From assembly GCA_021413735.1 (NCBI GenBank), contig JAIOPV010000251.1, positions 1 to 38,683 of the forward strand: a DNA stretch of 38,683 nucleotides, in the 5' to 3' direction. Each line of letters starts with the position of its first letter. Position 1 is the stretch's first letter. Positions 8,826-16,825 of the stretch are shown one piece after another. Made by a program: the position numbers and the translations under genes. The stretch is from Planctomycetota bacterium (GTDB taxonomy: Bacteria > Planctomycetota > Planctomycetia > Gemmatales > Gemmataceae). A model generated the notes under the pieces. The model was not told where the DNA came from and made no database searches. It saw only the letters and a program-made list of their open reading frames with translations.

Positions 8826-8860
8826 AAAGCCCGGCCGTCGCGACGGGCCGGGCTTTCTGC
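8826..8860 (+). terminator. Intrinsic terminator after the isomerase gene
   Basis: AAAGCCCGGCC (8826-8836) pairs with GGCCGGGCTTT (8846-8856) around a 9-nt loop that itself contains GTCGCGAC. It begins 7 nt after the isomerase stop. With A and T runs on both sides it may also act on transcripts coming from yacG. Confidence 0.75.
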
Positions 8861-8916
8861 TATCGGAAATCGGCCGGAGGAACGGCCGGCTGGCAAGTTA
8901 CAGTGACACCGTGATG

Positions 8917-9102
8917 TCACTCTTCATCGGGAGAGTTCGATAGATCATCCGGCGTTGCGGGTCTTGAGGCTTTGTAGTCTTCCCCAAGCCAACGCCCGAG
9001 ATCGATCACACGGCACCGACGAGAGCAGAACGGATAATCAGGGTAATCCTGCCAGTTTCCCGGCATTGCCCCGTCACAGATCGAGCACCGTACCTTATTC
9101 AT
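8917..9102 (-). CDS. yacG: YacG-like zinc-ribbon DNA gyrase inhibitor
   Basis: This 61-aa protein matches YacG, a tiny zinc protein that binds GyrB and blocks gyrase in E. coli. The four zinc ligands are in CSICDG and FCSRRCR, followed by the family hallmark RVIDLGRWLGEDY. I take ATG 9102 (MNKVRCSIC), which has GGCGGAG just upstream. A GTG at 9147 preceded by GAGG would add 15 residues and cannot be excluded. It is the last gene of the minus-strand chaperone series, 94 nt after the FmdB-like gene. Its functional link to protein folding is unclear. Confidence 0.85.
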   Translation of the reverse strand: MNKVRCSICDGAMPGNWQDYPDYPFCSRRCRVIDLGRWLGEDYKASRPATPDDLSNSPDEE

Positions 9103-9196
9103 CGGCTCCGCCTGCCCGGAACTTCGGGATTTCTCGGAACAACCCACCTCATCGCCTCTGTTTGGTGAATGAGAACTCGACAGGTCGCGTTCTCAT

Positions 9197-9526
9197 TCAA
9201 GTGGCTTTCTTCGCGCTACCCTTGGCTTCGGCTTTGGGTGCGGCTGGTGGAGGCGGTGGCGGTGGCGAAGCTGCTGCGGGCGCGGCTGGCGTCTCCGCTT
9301 TGGTTTCGGTCTTGGGAGCTTCGGTCTCGGCTTTCTCGCCAGCGCGACGGTAATCGGTCTCGTAGAAGCCGCCACCCTTGAAGATGATCGCGCCACCGCC
9401 GCCGAAGAGGCGATGGAGTTTGTTCTTCTTGCACTTCGGGCACTTGGTCAGTTCCGGATCGGAGAACGATTGCAGTTCATCGAACCGGTGACCGCAGGCC
9501 GTGCATTCGTAGTCGTAAGTGGGCAT
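9197..9526 (-). CDS. FmdB-family zinc-ribbon protein
   Basis: This 109-aa protein begins with the FmdB regulatory zinc ribbon: MPTYDYECTACGHRFD followed by TKCPKCKKNKLHRLFGGG, giving two CxxC knuckles. A conserved GGGFYETDYR completes the domain at about residue 62. The rest is an Ala/Pro/Lys-rich, probably disordered tail with a run of eight prolines. FmdB-type proteins are small and ubiquitous, and their role is still uncertain; a DNA- or translation-linked function has been suggested. The gene starts 22 nt after grpE on the same strand and is very likely co-transcribed with it. Confidence 0.82.
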   Translation of the reverse strand: MPTYDYECTACGHRFDELQSFSDPELTKCPKCKKNKLHRLFGGGGAIIFKGGGFYETDYRRAGEKAETEAPKTETKAETPAAPAAASPPPPPPPAAPKAEAKGSAKKAT

Positions 9527-9548
9527 CGTTTAGCAATCCAAAATGCGA

Positions 9549-10058
9549 TTATGCGGAGGCGACGATAACGGAGGCGGGTCGCAGCACGCGGTCGTGGAAC
9601 ATGAAGCCCTGCTGAAGCACCTGCACAACCTGCCCAGGTGCAACCTCCGTGCTGGGTTGCTCCATCACCGCCTGGTGACGGTTCTCGTCGAACACGGTGC
9701 CGGGTTCGCACTCGATCCGTGTGACGCCGTGCCGCTTCAGAACGCCAAGGAACTGCTCGGCGGTTGCGGCAACGCCAGTCGCCAGCGGACCAGTCTCGCC
9801 GGCGGCTTTGGCAGCACCGAGCGCACGATCGAGATTGTCGAGAGCGCCGAGCAGATCGCGTGCGAACGACTCGGCCGCGTACTTCTTGTTGATCTCGGCA
9901 TCGCGAACCGTGCGCTTGCGTGCGTTCTCGTAATCCGCGACGGCCAGCTTGAAGTTCGCAAGCTGCTGTTCGGTCGCGTCCAACTTCGCACGGACGGCTT
10001 CGAGTTCGGATGACTCGGCAGTCGGAGCATCAACAGGAATCGAGGTATCGTCGGTCAT
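9549..10058 (-). CDS. grpE: Nucleotide exchange factor GrpE
   Basis: GrpE releases ADP from DnaK and works with DnaJ in the Hsp70 cycle. The 169-aa product has the long N-terminal coiled-coil helix (ELEAVRAKLDATEQQLANFK), the conserved DYENARKRTVRDAEINKKYA segment, LLGALDNLDRAL, and the C-terminal beta-wing motif with GTVFDENRHQAVM and HDRVLRPASVIVA. It lies 51 nt downstream of dnaJ in the same orientation. No dnaK is present in the window, so its partner is encoded elsewhere. Confidence 0.93.
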   Translation of the reverse strand: MTDDTSIPVDAPTAESSELEAVRAKLDATEQQLANFKLAVADYENARKRTVRDAEINKKYAAESFARDLLGALDNLDRALGAAKAAGETGPLATGVAATAEQFLGVLKRHGVTRIECEPGTVFDENRHQAVMEQPSTEVAPGQVVQVLQQGFMFHDRVLRPASVIVASA

Positions 10059-10109
10059 CGTGTTTCCGCTTCGTGAAGCGGCCGCCCCAACGGGGCAGCG
10101 GCCAAACCC

Positions 10110-11264
10110 TTAGTTCTTCTGTCCAGTTGGAGGGACGTCGCCGTTGATTAGATCCTTGAGTTTCCCGAAAAATCCTTTCCGGGGCATCGGCGGCGTGGTT
10201 CCCTCAAGCTCAGCCAACTTGCGGAGCAGTTGCTCCTGTTCGGGCGACAGCGACGTCGGCGTTTCCACGACCAGAATCACCAGTAAATCGCCCTTGCGTC
10301 GCGGGTCGTCGAGGTCCGGCATTCCGTGTCCAACCGCCCGCAGAACGGTCGTGTGAGTCTGTGCCCCGCGAGGCACTTCGATCGTCACCTTCTGATTCGT
10401 GAGCGTCGTCAACTCGACCGGTCCACCGAGCGCCGCTCTCGCGAACGACACGGGAAACTGACAGATCAGGTTGTGCCCGTCTCGCTCGAAGATCTTGTGC
10501 TCGCGAACCCGGATGATGAGTTCGAGATTCCCCCGCGTGGCCCCGGGTGCCCCTTCATGACCGTGGCCGGGTACGCTCAGTCGGATTCGCGTATCGACGC
10601 CAGGCGGGATGTTCAGGTCGAGCGATTCACGCGACTCCACGCGTCCCACGCCGCGACACGCTTTGCACGGATCGGGAATCACCGTGCCGCGACCGCTGCA
10701 ACCCCGACACGCTTGCGGGAACGAAAACAGCCCACCCGCCGAGACGTATTCCGCACCAGACCCCTTGCAACGCTTACACTGGACCGGCTGCGTGCCGGCC
10801 TTCGCACCGCTGCCGCCGCACTCCTTGCAGTTCGCCTCGTAACGAATCGACACCGTTTTCTTGACACCGGTTGCAGCCTCAAGCAAATCGACGTCGATCA
10901 CGTCCTCGATGTCCTCGCCGCGACGCGGGCCGCGAGCCTTCCGCCCCCTGCCGCCACCGCCGAGGAAGTCGCCGAAGACCTGCCCGAGCAGGTCGCCGAG
11001 ATCGACGCCGCCTCCACCGCCCCCGCCGGCTGCGGCTTGTGCGAGTCCTTCGTGACCGTAGCGGTCGTAAATCTGCTTGCGATTCCCGTCTTTGAGCACC
11101 TCGTAGGCCTCGGTGACCTCGTGGTACTTCGCGACAACTTCGTCGTCGCCGGGGTTCTGGTCGGGATGGTATTTCTTGGCGAGACCGCGGTACGCCTTCG
11201 TGATTTCGATTTCCGTGGAGGTTCGAGTGACCCCAAGGACTTCGTAGTAGTCGCGTTTCGCCAT
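10110..11264 (-). CDS. dnaJ: Chaperone DnaJ (Hsp40), type I
   Basis: This 384-aa DnaJ stimulates DnaK ATPase and delivers unfolded clients. Visible domains are the J domain (1-70) with the HPD tripeptide in KKYHPDQNP, a Gly-rich linker (about 79-105, a run of Gly then GQVFGDFLGGGG), and the zinc-binding region with four Cys repeats (CKECGGSG, CKRCKGSG, CRGCSGRG, CKACRGVG). The C-terminal substrate-binding domains follow. All elements of a full-length type I protein are present. A TATAAT-like box lies at 11306-11311 on this strand, inside a repeat-rich gap, so dnaJ may also be expressed apart from groEL1. Confidence 0.95.
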   Translation of the reverse strand: MAKRDYYEVLGVTRTSTEIEITKAYRGLAKKYHPDQNPGDDEVVAKYHEVTEAYEVLKDGNRKQIYDRYGHEGLAQAAAGGGGGGGVDLGDLLGQVFGDFLGGGGRGRKARGPRRGEDIEDVIDVDLLEAATGVKKTVSIRYEANCKECGGSGAKAGTQPVQCKRCKGSGAEYVSAGGLFSFPQACRGCSGRGTVIPDPCKACRGVGRVESRESLDLNIPPGVDTRIRLSVPGHGHEGAPGATRGNLELIIRVREHKIFERDGHNLICQFPVSFARAALGGPVELTTLTNQKVTIEVPRGAQTHTTVLRAVGHGMPDLDDPRRKGDLLVILVVETPTSLSPEQEQLLRKLAELEGTTPPMPRKGFFGKLKDLINGDVPPTGQKN

Positions 11265-11273
11265 GCGTGAAGC

Positions 11274-11383
11274 TCTCAGCTATCAGTTATCAGCTTTCAG
11301 CCAGCATTATACAGCATCAGCCCAAGCCGCACCCACATGGGTTTTGGCCGGGCTGATGGCTGATAGCTGATAGCTGATAGCTC
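11274..11383. repeat. CTGATAG heptamer repeats flanking the dnaJ upstream gap
   Basis: AGCTATCAGTTATCAGC near 11277-11293 faces GCTGATAGCTGATAGCT near 11359-11380, a degenerate 7-mer repeated in opposite orientations. The arms can fold into one long hairpin that fills the 124-nt gap between dnaJ and groEL1. A minus-strand TATAAT (11306-11311) lies in its loop. Confidence 0.55.
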
Positions 11384-11388
11384 CCAAA

Positions 11389-13029
11389 TCAAGCGATCGA
11401 GCCGCTGACCTTCGACTTCTTATCGTCTTCGTCGATCTTGGTGACCATCACCTCGGTCGTGAGCATCAAGCCAGCGATGCTTGCGGCGTTCGTCAACGCA
11501 CTGCGAGTCACGCGAAGTGGGTCGATGATGCCAGCCTTCAGCATATCAACGTACTTGTCGTTATTCGCGTCGTAGCCGATGTTCGGGTTCTTCTCACCCT
11601 GTGCCGCGACCTCGTCGGCGATGACCGCGCCATCCTTGCCGCAGTTCTCGGAGATGATGCGGATTGGCTTCAGCAGCGCCCGTGCGATGATCTCGGCTCC
11701 GATTCGCTCGTCGCCCTTCAGCTTCTCGGCCAGAGCTTCGACGACCGGAACGCATCGCAGCAGAGCCGTGCCACCGCCAGGAACGATGCCTTCAGCGACA
11801 GCCGCACGGGTTGCGTGCAGAGCGTCTTCGACGCGGCCCTTGGTCTGCTTCATCTCGGCTTCGGTCGCAGCGCCAACCTTCACGATCGCAACGCCGCCGA
11901 CCAGCTTCGCGAGACGCTCGGAGAACTTCTCCTTGTCGTATTCGCTTTCGGTCTGATCCATTTGCGTGCGGATCGTCTGAACGCGAGACATGATTGCAGC
12001 CTTGCGTTCCTTGTTCTTCTCTGCTTCGACGACCAGCGTCGTGCTTTCCTTCTCGACCACGACCTGATTCGCGGTGCCGAGCATTTCCAGCTCGATGTTC
12101 TCCAGCTTGATCCCGCGATCTTCACTGACGAACGTGCCACCGGTCAGCACGGCGATGTCTTCCATCATGGCCTTGCGGCGATCACCGAAGCCGGGCGACT
12201 TGACCGCACAGACTTCGAGGAGTTGCTTCAGACGGTTGACGACGAGCACCGCGAGTGCTTCGCTTTCGACGTCTTCGGCGATGATGAGCAGCGGCCGGCG
12301 AGCCTGCACAACCTTGTCGAGAATCGGCAGCATCTCGCGGACGTTCGAGAGCTTCTTTTCGAGCAGCAGCACGAGAACGTTCTCTTGCTCCCACTTCATG
12401 TCGGCGTTGCCGTATGGGAAATACGGCGAGATGTAGCCCTTGTCGAACTGCATGCCTTCAACGAAGTCGAGTTCGGTCTTGGAGGTCTTGCCTTCCTCGA
12501 CGGTGATGACGCCGTCCTTGCCGACCTTCTCGAAAGCGTTCGCCATCAACGCGCCGATTTCCGGGTCGTTGTTGGCGGAGATGCTGGCAACGTTCTGCAT
12601 CTCCTCTTTCTTGGTGAGCTTCTTCGTGAGCGCGGTTTCGAGATACTCGACGGCCTTGGCGACCGCCTTGTCGATGCCACGCTTGACGGTCATCGGGTTG
12701 GCCCCGGCGGTGATGTTCCGCAGGCCTTCCTGATAGATCGCCAGTGCCAGCACGGTTGCGGTGGTGGTGCCGTCGCCAGCGGTGTCGCTCGTCTTCTGTG
12801 CGACCGCGTTGACGAGCTTCGCGCCCATGTTCTCGAATGGGTCGGCGAGGTCGATTTCCTTGGAAACCGTGACGCCGTCCTTGGTGACGGTTGGCCCGCC
12901 AAAGGACTTGTCGATGATGACGTTTCGGCCTGTTGGCCCGAGGGTGATCCCAACCGCGTGGGCGAGCTTCTCAGCGCCGCTGAGGAGCTTCTTGCGAGCG
13001 TCGTCGGTATAGAGCAGTTGCTTCGACAT
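11389..13029 (-). CDS. groEL: Chaperonin GroEL paralogue 1, without a GGM tail
   Basis: This 546-aa Hsp60 should form the ATP-driven double-ring folding chamber with GroES. It keeps [11 protein letters not shown] of the nucleotide site, the ATP-hydrolysis Asp in RVEDALHATRAA and the GIVPGGGTALLR motif. It diverges in the apical/intermediate part (VEAEKNKERKAAIMSRVQ). It ends ...DDKKSKVSGSIA in place of the Gly-Gly-Met tail, which suggests a specialised paralogue. The start is ATG 13029 (MSKQLLYTDDARKKLL) with GGAG 7 nt upstream. An ATG at 13074 would fall in a repeat. It is third in the run groEL2-groES1-groEL1-dnaJ-grpE. Confidence 0.93.
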   Translation of the reverse strand: MSKQLLYTDDARKKLLSGAEKLAHAVGITLGPTGRNVIIDKSFGGPTVTKDGVTVSKEIDLADPFENMGAKLVNAVAQKTSDTAGDGTTTATVLALAIYQEGLRNITAGANPMTVKRGIDKAVAKAVEYLETALTKKLTKKEEMQNVASISANNDPEIGALMANAFEKVGKDGVITVEEGKTSKTELDFVEGMQFDKGYISPYFPYGNADMKWEQENVLVLLLEKKLSNVREMLPILDKVVQARRPLLIIAEDVESEALAVLVVNRLKQLLEVCAVKSPGFGDRRKAMMEDIAVLTGGTFVSEDRGIKLENIELEMLGTANQVVVEKESTTLVVEAEKNKERKAAIMSRVQTIRTQMDQTESEYDKEKFSERLAKLVGGVAIVKVGAATEAEMKQTKGRVEDALHATRAAVAEGIVPGGGTALLRCVPVVEALAEKLKGDERIGAEIIARALLKPIRIISENCGKDGAVIADEVAAQGEKNPNIGYDANNDKYVDMLKAGIIDPLRVTRSALTNAASIAGLMLTTEVMVTKIDEDDKKSKVSGSIA

Positions 13030-13048
13030 TCTGTATCTCCAGAAGAAA

Positions 13049-13133
13049 CTCACGCAAAGCCGCGAAGCCGCCAAGAGAGATCAGTTCAAACTCGACGGCT
13101 CTCAATCTTTGCGACTTTGCGGCTTTGCGTGAG
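13049..13133. repeat. CACGCAAAGCCGC inverted repeat
   Basis: CTCACGCAAAGCCGC (13049-13063) is perfectly inverted at 13119-13133, and pairing extends about 13 more bases with mismatches. It occupies most of the 121-nt gap between groES1 and groEL1. It is one of several distinct intergenic hairpin families in the window. Confidence 0.7.
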
Positions 13134-13150
13134 ATAAGTGTTGTGGGGGA

Positions 13151-13468
13151 TTACTTTGCGAGCTTCGCGAGGATGTCGCCTTCGCGGAGAATCTTGAAAT
13201 CCTTGCCGACGACTTCCACATCAGAACCGCTGTACTTGCCGTACAGAACGGTGTCGCCGACCTTCACGGCCAACGGGAGACGGTTGCCGTCGTCGTTCAG
13301 CTTGCCTGGGCCGACCGCGACAACCTTGCCCTGTTGGGGCTTCTGTTTCGCGGTGTCGGGGAGAAGGATACCGCCAGCGGTCTTCTCTTCGGCTTCGGTC
13401 GGCTCAACCACAATGCGGTCGTCGAGCGGCTTCAGGGTCAGTTGTGCGGGCTCAGGTTTCTTCGCCAT
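13151..13468 (-). CDS. groES: Co-chaperonin GroES, copy 1
   Basis: This 105-aa Hsp10 caps GroEL rings. Family features are [20 protein letters not shown], the mobile loop ending [24 protein letters not shown], and the closing [15 protein letters not shown]. An 8-residue N-terminal extension (AKKPEPAQ) precedes the usual start of homology. GAGGAG lies 7 nt before the ATG. It sits between two groEL genes read in the same direction, 122 nt from groEL1 and 138 nt from groEL2, an unusual EL-ES-EL order. Confidence 0.95.
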   Translation of the reverse strand: MAKKPEPAQLTLKPLDDRIVVEPTEAEEKTAGGILLPDTAKQKPQQGKVVAVGPGKLNDDGNRLPLAVKVGDTVLYGKYSGSDVEVVGKDFKILREGDILAKLAK

Positions 13469-13527
13469 TGGTGGCTCCTCGGGGTCAGTGCGTTATTCGT
13501 GTTTTGTTTGTTGTGTTGTGCGGCTCA

Positions 13528-13600
13528 GGTTAGCGTCAGCCCCAACGGGGCTGCGCCAAACTCGCTCGGGGGCTCAGCCCCGTTGGGGCTGACGCTAACC
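13528..13600. repeat. Perfect 26-bp inverted repeat with CCCCAACGGGG core
   Basis: The arms 13528-13553 and 13575-13600 are exact reverse complements, each carrying the self-palindrome GCCCCAACGGGGC. The element fills the gap between groEL2 and groES1 and could form a very stable hairpin that separates their expression levels. It is the clearest member of the CCCCGTTGGGG family. Confidence 0.8.
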
Positions 13601-13606
13601 CCGCGA

Positions 13607-15358
13607 TCACATCATGCCGCCCATGTTTGGCATGCCACCCATTCCGCCCATGCCTCCCATTCCACCCATGCCGCCGCCGTGGTGGTCGTCGTGATGATCG
13701 CCGCCCTTGCCCTTCGGCTCGGGGATATCCGCGATCATGCACTCGGTGGTGAGCAACAGGCAGGCGACGCTCGCCCCGTTCTGGAGCGCACTGCGGGTCA
13801 CCTTCACCGGGTCGATCACGCCGTCCTTGCGGAGATCGGTGTACTCGTCGGTGTCGGCGTTGTAGCCGTAGTTCTTGTCTTTCTGCTTCGAGATATTGTT
13901 GACGACAACCGTGCCGTCGATGCCCGCGTTCTCGGCGATCATTCGTGCCGGCATCGCCAACGCGTTGTACAGCACTCGCAGACCGTGAGCCTCGTCGCTG
14001 TCGCCCTTCATGCCCTTCTCAAGCACCTTGCGAGCGTTCAGCAGTGCAACACCGCCGCCAGGAACGATGCCTTCCGCGATGGCCGCACGGGTTGCGTGCA
14101 GGCTGTCGTCGTACAATGCCTTGCGTTCTTTCATGGCGGTTTCGGTCGCGCCACCAACCTTGATGACGGCCACGCCGCCGGCCAACTTCGCGAGCCGCTC
14201 TTGCAGCTTGTCGCGGTCGTACTCGCTCTCGGTCTTGGTGATTTCCTTGCGGATCAACTCGGCTCGGCCGTCGATGGCCTTCTGATCGCCCTTGCCTTCG
14301 GTGACGGTCGTGTTCTCGGCGTCGATGCGAATCTTCTTGCAGCGACCCAAGCTCGCAACAACCGTCGGCTCGGCCGACTTGCCCTTCTTGATCTGATCTG
14401 GCGTCGGCTGCGTCATCGCTTCGAGAACGATGCCCGTGTCCTTCATGATCGCGGTGCCGCCGGTGAGAACGGCGATATCTTCGAGCATGGCCTTGCGGCG
14501 ATCACCGTAACCGGGTGCCTTCACCGCACAAACCCGCAACACGCTCTTGAGCTTGTTGTAGACCAGCGTTGCGAGTGCTTCGCCCTCGAAGTCCTCAGCG
14601 ATGATGACCAAGGGGTCTTTCTGCTGACGTGCCCATTCGAGCAGCGGAATCAGCGACTTCACGTTGCTGATCTTGTCTTCGAAGATGAGGATGTACGGGT
14701 TCTCGAACTCGCAGGTAACCTCAGCTTCGTTGTTGACGAAGTGTGGCGACAGGTAGCCGCGATCGAACTGCATGCCCTGAACGACGCTGACGACGGTTTC
14801 GGCGGTCTTGCCTTCTTCGAGGGTGATGACTCCGTCTTTCGCGCCGACCTTCTTCATGGCCTCGGCGAGCTTCTGACCGATTTCCTTGTCGTTGTTCGCC
14901 GCGATGGTGGCGACTTCAGTGATTGCCTTGTTGTCCTTCGGGTCGATCGGGTCGGCGAGCTTGTGCAGCTCCTTGATGACCTCTTCGACACCCTTCTGGA
15001 TGCCGCGAACGATGGCCATTGGGTCGCCGTCGGCGGCAACAGCCTTGAGCCCTTCGCGGAAGATGAACTCGGCGAGAACGGTGGCGGTGGTGGTGCCGTC
15101 GCCGGCGACATCGGAGGTCTTGCTGGCAGCCTCCTTGACGAGCTGGGCGCCCATGTTCTCGAATGGGTCTTTCAGTTCGATGTCTTCAGCGACGGTGACG
15201 CCGTCCTTGGTGATGGTTGGGCTGCCCCAACCTTTGTCGAGGATGGCGTTTCGACCGCGTGGCCCGAGAGTAGCTCGCACGGCGCGAGCGAGTTTGCTGG
15301 CTCCGCTGAGGAGCTTCTGTCGGGCGTCGTCGGCGTAGGAAAGTTGCTTGGAAGCCAT
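13607..15358 (-). CDS. groEL: Chaperonin GroEL paralogue 2, with His/Gly/Met-rich tail
   Basis: This 583-aa GroEL is the first gene of the minus-strand chaperone series. It has [15 protein letters not shown], the hydrolysis Asp in [11 protein letters not shown] and [12 protein letters not shown], so it should be an active ATPase. Two features are unusual. One is an insertion of about 17-20 residues in the apical domain ([19 protein letters not shown]) before the [11 protein letters not shown] strand. The other is a long tail with DHHDDHH then repeated GGM. Start ATG 15358 has AAAGGA 9 nt upstream; an ATG nine codons earlier is less likely. A sigma-54-type promoter lies at 15412-15427. Confidence 0.94.
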   Translation of the reverse strand: MASKQLSYADDARQKLLSGASKLARAVRATLGPRGRNAILDKGWGSPTITKDGVTVAEDIELKDPFENMGAQLVKEAASKTSDVAGDGTTTATVLAEFIFREGLKAVAADGDPMAIVRGIQKGVEEVIKELHKLADPIDPKDNKAITEVATIAANNDKEIGQKLAEAMKKVGAKDGVITLEEGKTAETVVSVVQGMQFDRGYLSPHFVNNEAEVTCEFENPYILIFEDKISNVKSLIPLLEWARQQKDPLVIIAEDFEGEALATLVYNKLKSVLRVCAVKAPGYGDRRKAMLEDIAVLTGGTAIMKDTGIVLEAMTQPTPDQIKKGKSAEPTVVASLGRCKKIRIDAENTTVTEGKGDQKAIDGRAELIRKEITKTESEYDRDKLQERLAKLAGGVAVIKVGGATETAMKERKALYDDSLHATRAAIAEGIVPGGGVALLNARKVLEKGMKGDSDEAHGLRVLYNALAMPARMIAENAGIDGTVVVNNISKQKDKNYGYNADTDEYTDLRKDGVIDPVKVTRSALQNGASVACLLLTTECMIADIPEPKGKGGDHHDDHHGGGMGGMGGMGGMGGMPNMGGMM

Positions 15359-15411
15359 TGTGGTATGTCCTTTCGATTCGCCCAAAGCGTGGGGATCGTC
15401 CGGTGGCTCTC

Positions 15412-15427
15412 TGCAACTCCTGTGCCT
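15412..15427 (-). promoter_or_regulatory. Sigma-54 (-24/-12) promoter for groEL2
   Basis: On the minus strand this reads AGGCACAGGAGTTGCA, matching the consensus TGGCAC-N5-TTGCA with GG and GC exactly 10 nt apart. The predicted start is about 15401, giving a leader of about 43 nt before the groEL2 ATG at 15358. No CIRCE palindrome (TTAGCACTC-N9-GAGTGCTAA) is visible here. Confidence 0.65.
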
Positions 15428-15510
15428 TCAGAATTGGGAGTTGTTAGTCGTTGGTGGGTCGCTGTTTAGGAAACCGACCTGTGGTGCTGGTGTGCCGTGC
15501 GGTGACATTG

Positions 15511-15550
15511 TGGCAGGAGCCGTGCGAACCCGATGCGGCGAAATGGCAGG
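15511..15550. promoter_or_regulatory. Candidate enhancer sites upstream of groEL2 (two TGGCAGG)
   Basis: TGGCAGG occurs at 15511-15517 and 15544-15550, about 110-149 nt upstream of the predicted sigma-54 start. The same heptamer occurs twice at a matching distance before the second chaperonin operon (18068-18117). Sigma-54 promoters need an activator bound in this range, so these are candidate activator sites. This is an inference. Confidence 0.4.
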
Positions 15551-15690
15551 CAACAAAGCTGAAACCGTTGCTTGCGACTGAAGCGGCCCCGGCATCGCAA
15601 CGGCTCGCCCGCAAATGACGCACGACGAGGCTGAACGATGAGTTCGGGTCATCCCATGTCGGGTTCCGCAACCAGGACACATGGTTGCGC

Positions 15691-15719
15691 TTGGACTGTC
15701 ACGGACGTTCGCGTATTAT
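15691..15719 (+). promoter_or_regulatory. Sigma-70-like promoter in the groEL2-terC gap
   Basis: TTGGAC at 15691-15696 and TATTAT at 15714-15719 are separated by exactly 17 nt, with a predicted start near 15726 on the plus strand. No recognisable coding sequence follows for over 1 kb, so the transcript may be non-coding or a long leader of the TerC gene. Confidence 0.4.
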
Positions 15720-16382
15720 GCAGTCGCCTCTGCGGTGTTCGTGATGGGTCGTAATGCTTTTGGCGAACCTACACTAACTCGCTTTGGGAGCCTTAATTGT
15801 AATTCGGGTGGCGCACACAAGCCCGTCCACATCGCTCGTCGGTGTGATTGTAGCGGGATCTGTAACCCATCCGAGAGGCACCCAGTTCTTTAGCGGGTTC
15901 CCGAAGGATGACTCACACGGCACAGGTGGAGGCGTTCTCTTTTCCCCTTGTTTTGAAGGCGAAAGTACGGTTTTCCGTCAACGCACTGTCGATTTCGCAC
16001 GTCTCTTTTTCCTGCCTCATTTTTTTTTCTTCACCCGACCTTCGCACTTTGGCCCCAATACAGTTCAACTCCCTTCCTCAACCCGACTTGGGACGACGAC
16101 TCCTAGCCCACAACGACGGTCCAAGTTCCCGCCAGCAACCCCTTGACGCAGCGATTCCCGAATCGCGTGTCGGTCTTAAACCATGTGAGTGCCAAGTATT
16201 CGGACAGACGCGGATTGACACCGCACTGCCACTCGTTTACCCGTTGACATCGCCGTATTAAACGGTAACTTCCCCCCAACTGGCCGAATGCGAATCGCAA
16301 GAGGAACCGGGATGTATTTGCGGGTTACTTGCATCAGCAACACGACGATCACCATTCACCGCACGGCCACTCCAGGCGTGCC

Positions 16383-16755
16383 AATCACCGGTCCCGGTGA
16401 TTGATTTCTTTGACTCGAAGGCTGTCTCGCAACAGCCAGTATCGGATTCATAAATACCGCGCCAGAGATGGCGGCCACCATCAGACACACGACTCGCCCC
16501 GAGGACCGCAATCGGACCAAGGGAGTGCAGTCGTCACGAAGCACGCGAACGGACAGGTTCGGGCATGACCCCGTATCCCGCCGCAGGGAACGCGCCGGGG
16601 CAGGTGTCAGGATGACACGAGGCGGAACTCGCTTCCTCCGCCTCACCACGGGTAACCTCGAATCGACGTTGCGTGAAGCCTGGGGCAAGGACGCCCATAA
16701 TCAGGCTCGAATCGGCCGACCCGCCCAAGATGGAGCGGGTCGGCCGTTTAATTTC
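16383..16755 (+). ncRNA. Candidate structured RNA / TerC leader
   Basis: Successive local hairpins are readable on the plus strand: AATCACC/GGTGATT (16383-16402), GGCTGT/ACAGCC (16420-16437), CGCCA-GAGA-TGGCG with a GNRA-type loop (16461-16474), GTGTCA/TGACAC around 16605-16619, GAGGCGGA/TCCGCCTC (16619-16644) and AGCCT/AGGCT enclosing GGGC/GCCC (16677-16705). They are followed by a strong intrinsic terminator 72 nt before the TerC start. TerC-family genes are often under yybP-ykoY manganese riboswitches, but I could not find that consensus. It could be a riboswitch-type leader or a separate small RNA. Confidence 0.35.
16713..16754 (+). terminator. Strong intrinsic terminator upstream of terC
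   Basis: CGGCCGACCCGC (16713-16724) pairs perfectly over 12 bp with GCGGGTCGGCCG (16735-16746), with a 10-nt loop and the tract TTTAATTT after it. It lies before the TerC start with no annotated gene upstream in this direction. It therefore either ends a non-coding RNA or attenuates terC. Confidence 0.8.
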
Positions 16756-16825
16756 CACCTCTTCCGCAAAACGCAATCACCGCTAAACTCTTTGCATTGC
16801 CCACTGCCCCGCCACGGACCACGCC

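Larger units (their letters stand above)
15551..16825. other. Long intergenic stretch without a convincing gene
   Basis: Open frames exist here (for example 15784-16146 and 15908-16261 plus, 16356-16688 minus), but none reads like a protein family, and the codon use differs from neighbours, with T-rich runs such as 16018-16029. A plausible housekeeping promoter (15691-15719) opens the region. The second half contains a chain of hairpins ending in a strong terminator. I saw no tRNA, rRNA, tmRNA, RNase P or SRP RNA signature. It is probably leader and/or non-coding RNA. Confidence 0.5.

Noticed and set aside
13334-15469. Plus-strand open frame of 711 codons across groES1 and groEL2
   Set aside because: It is antisense to two unmistakable chaperonin genes. 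Its openness follows from their codon bias, and its translation has no family features.
15359-15500. CIRCE/HrcA operator before groEL2
   Set aside because: No TTAGCACTC-N9-GAGTGCTAA or close variant is present. A -24/-12 promoter fits better.
15784-16261. Possible small proteins in the groEL2-terC gap
   Set aside because: No ribosome site of note, no recognisable motif, and codon use unlike neighbouring genes.
16383-16825. Known yybP-ykoY manganese riboswitch upstream of TerC
   Set aside because: The conserved core of that class could not be found, so only an unspecified structured leader is proposed.
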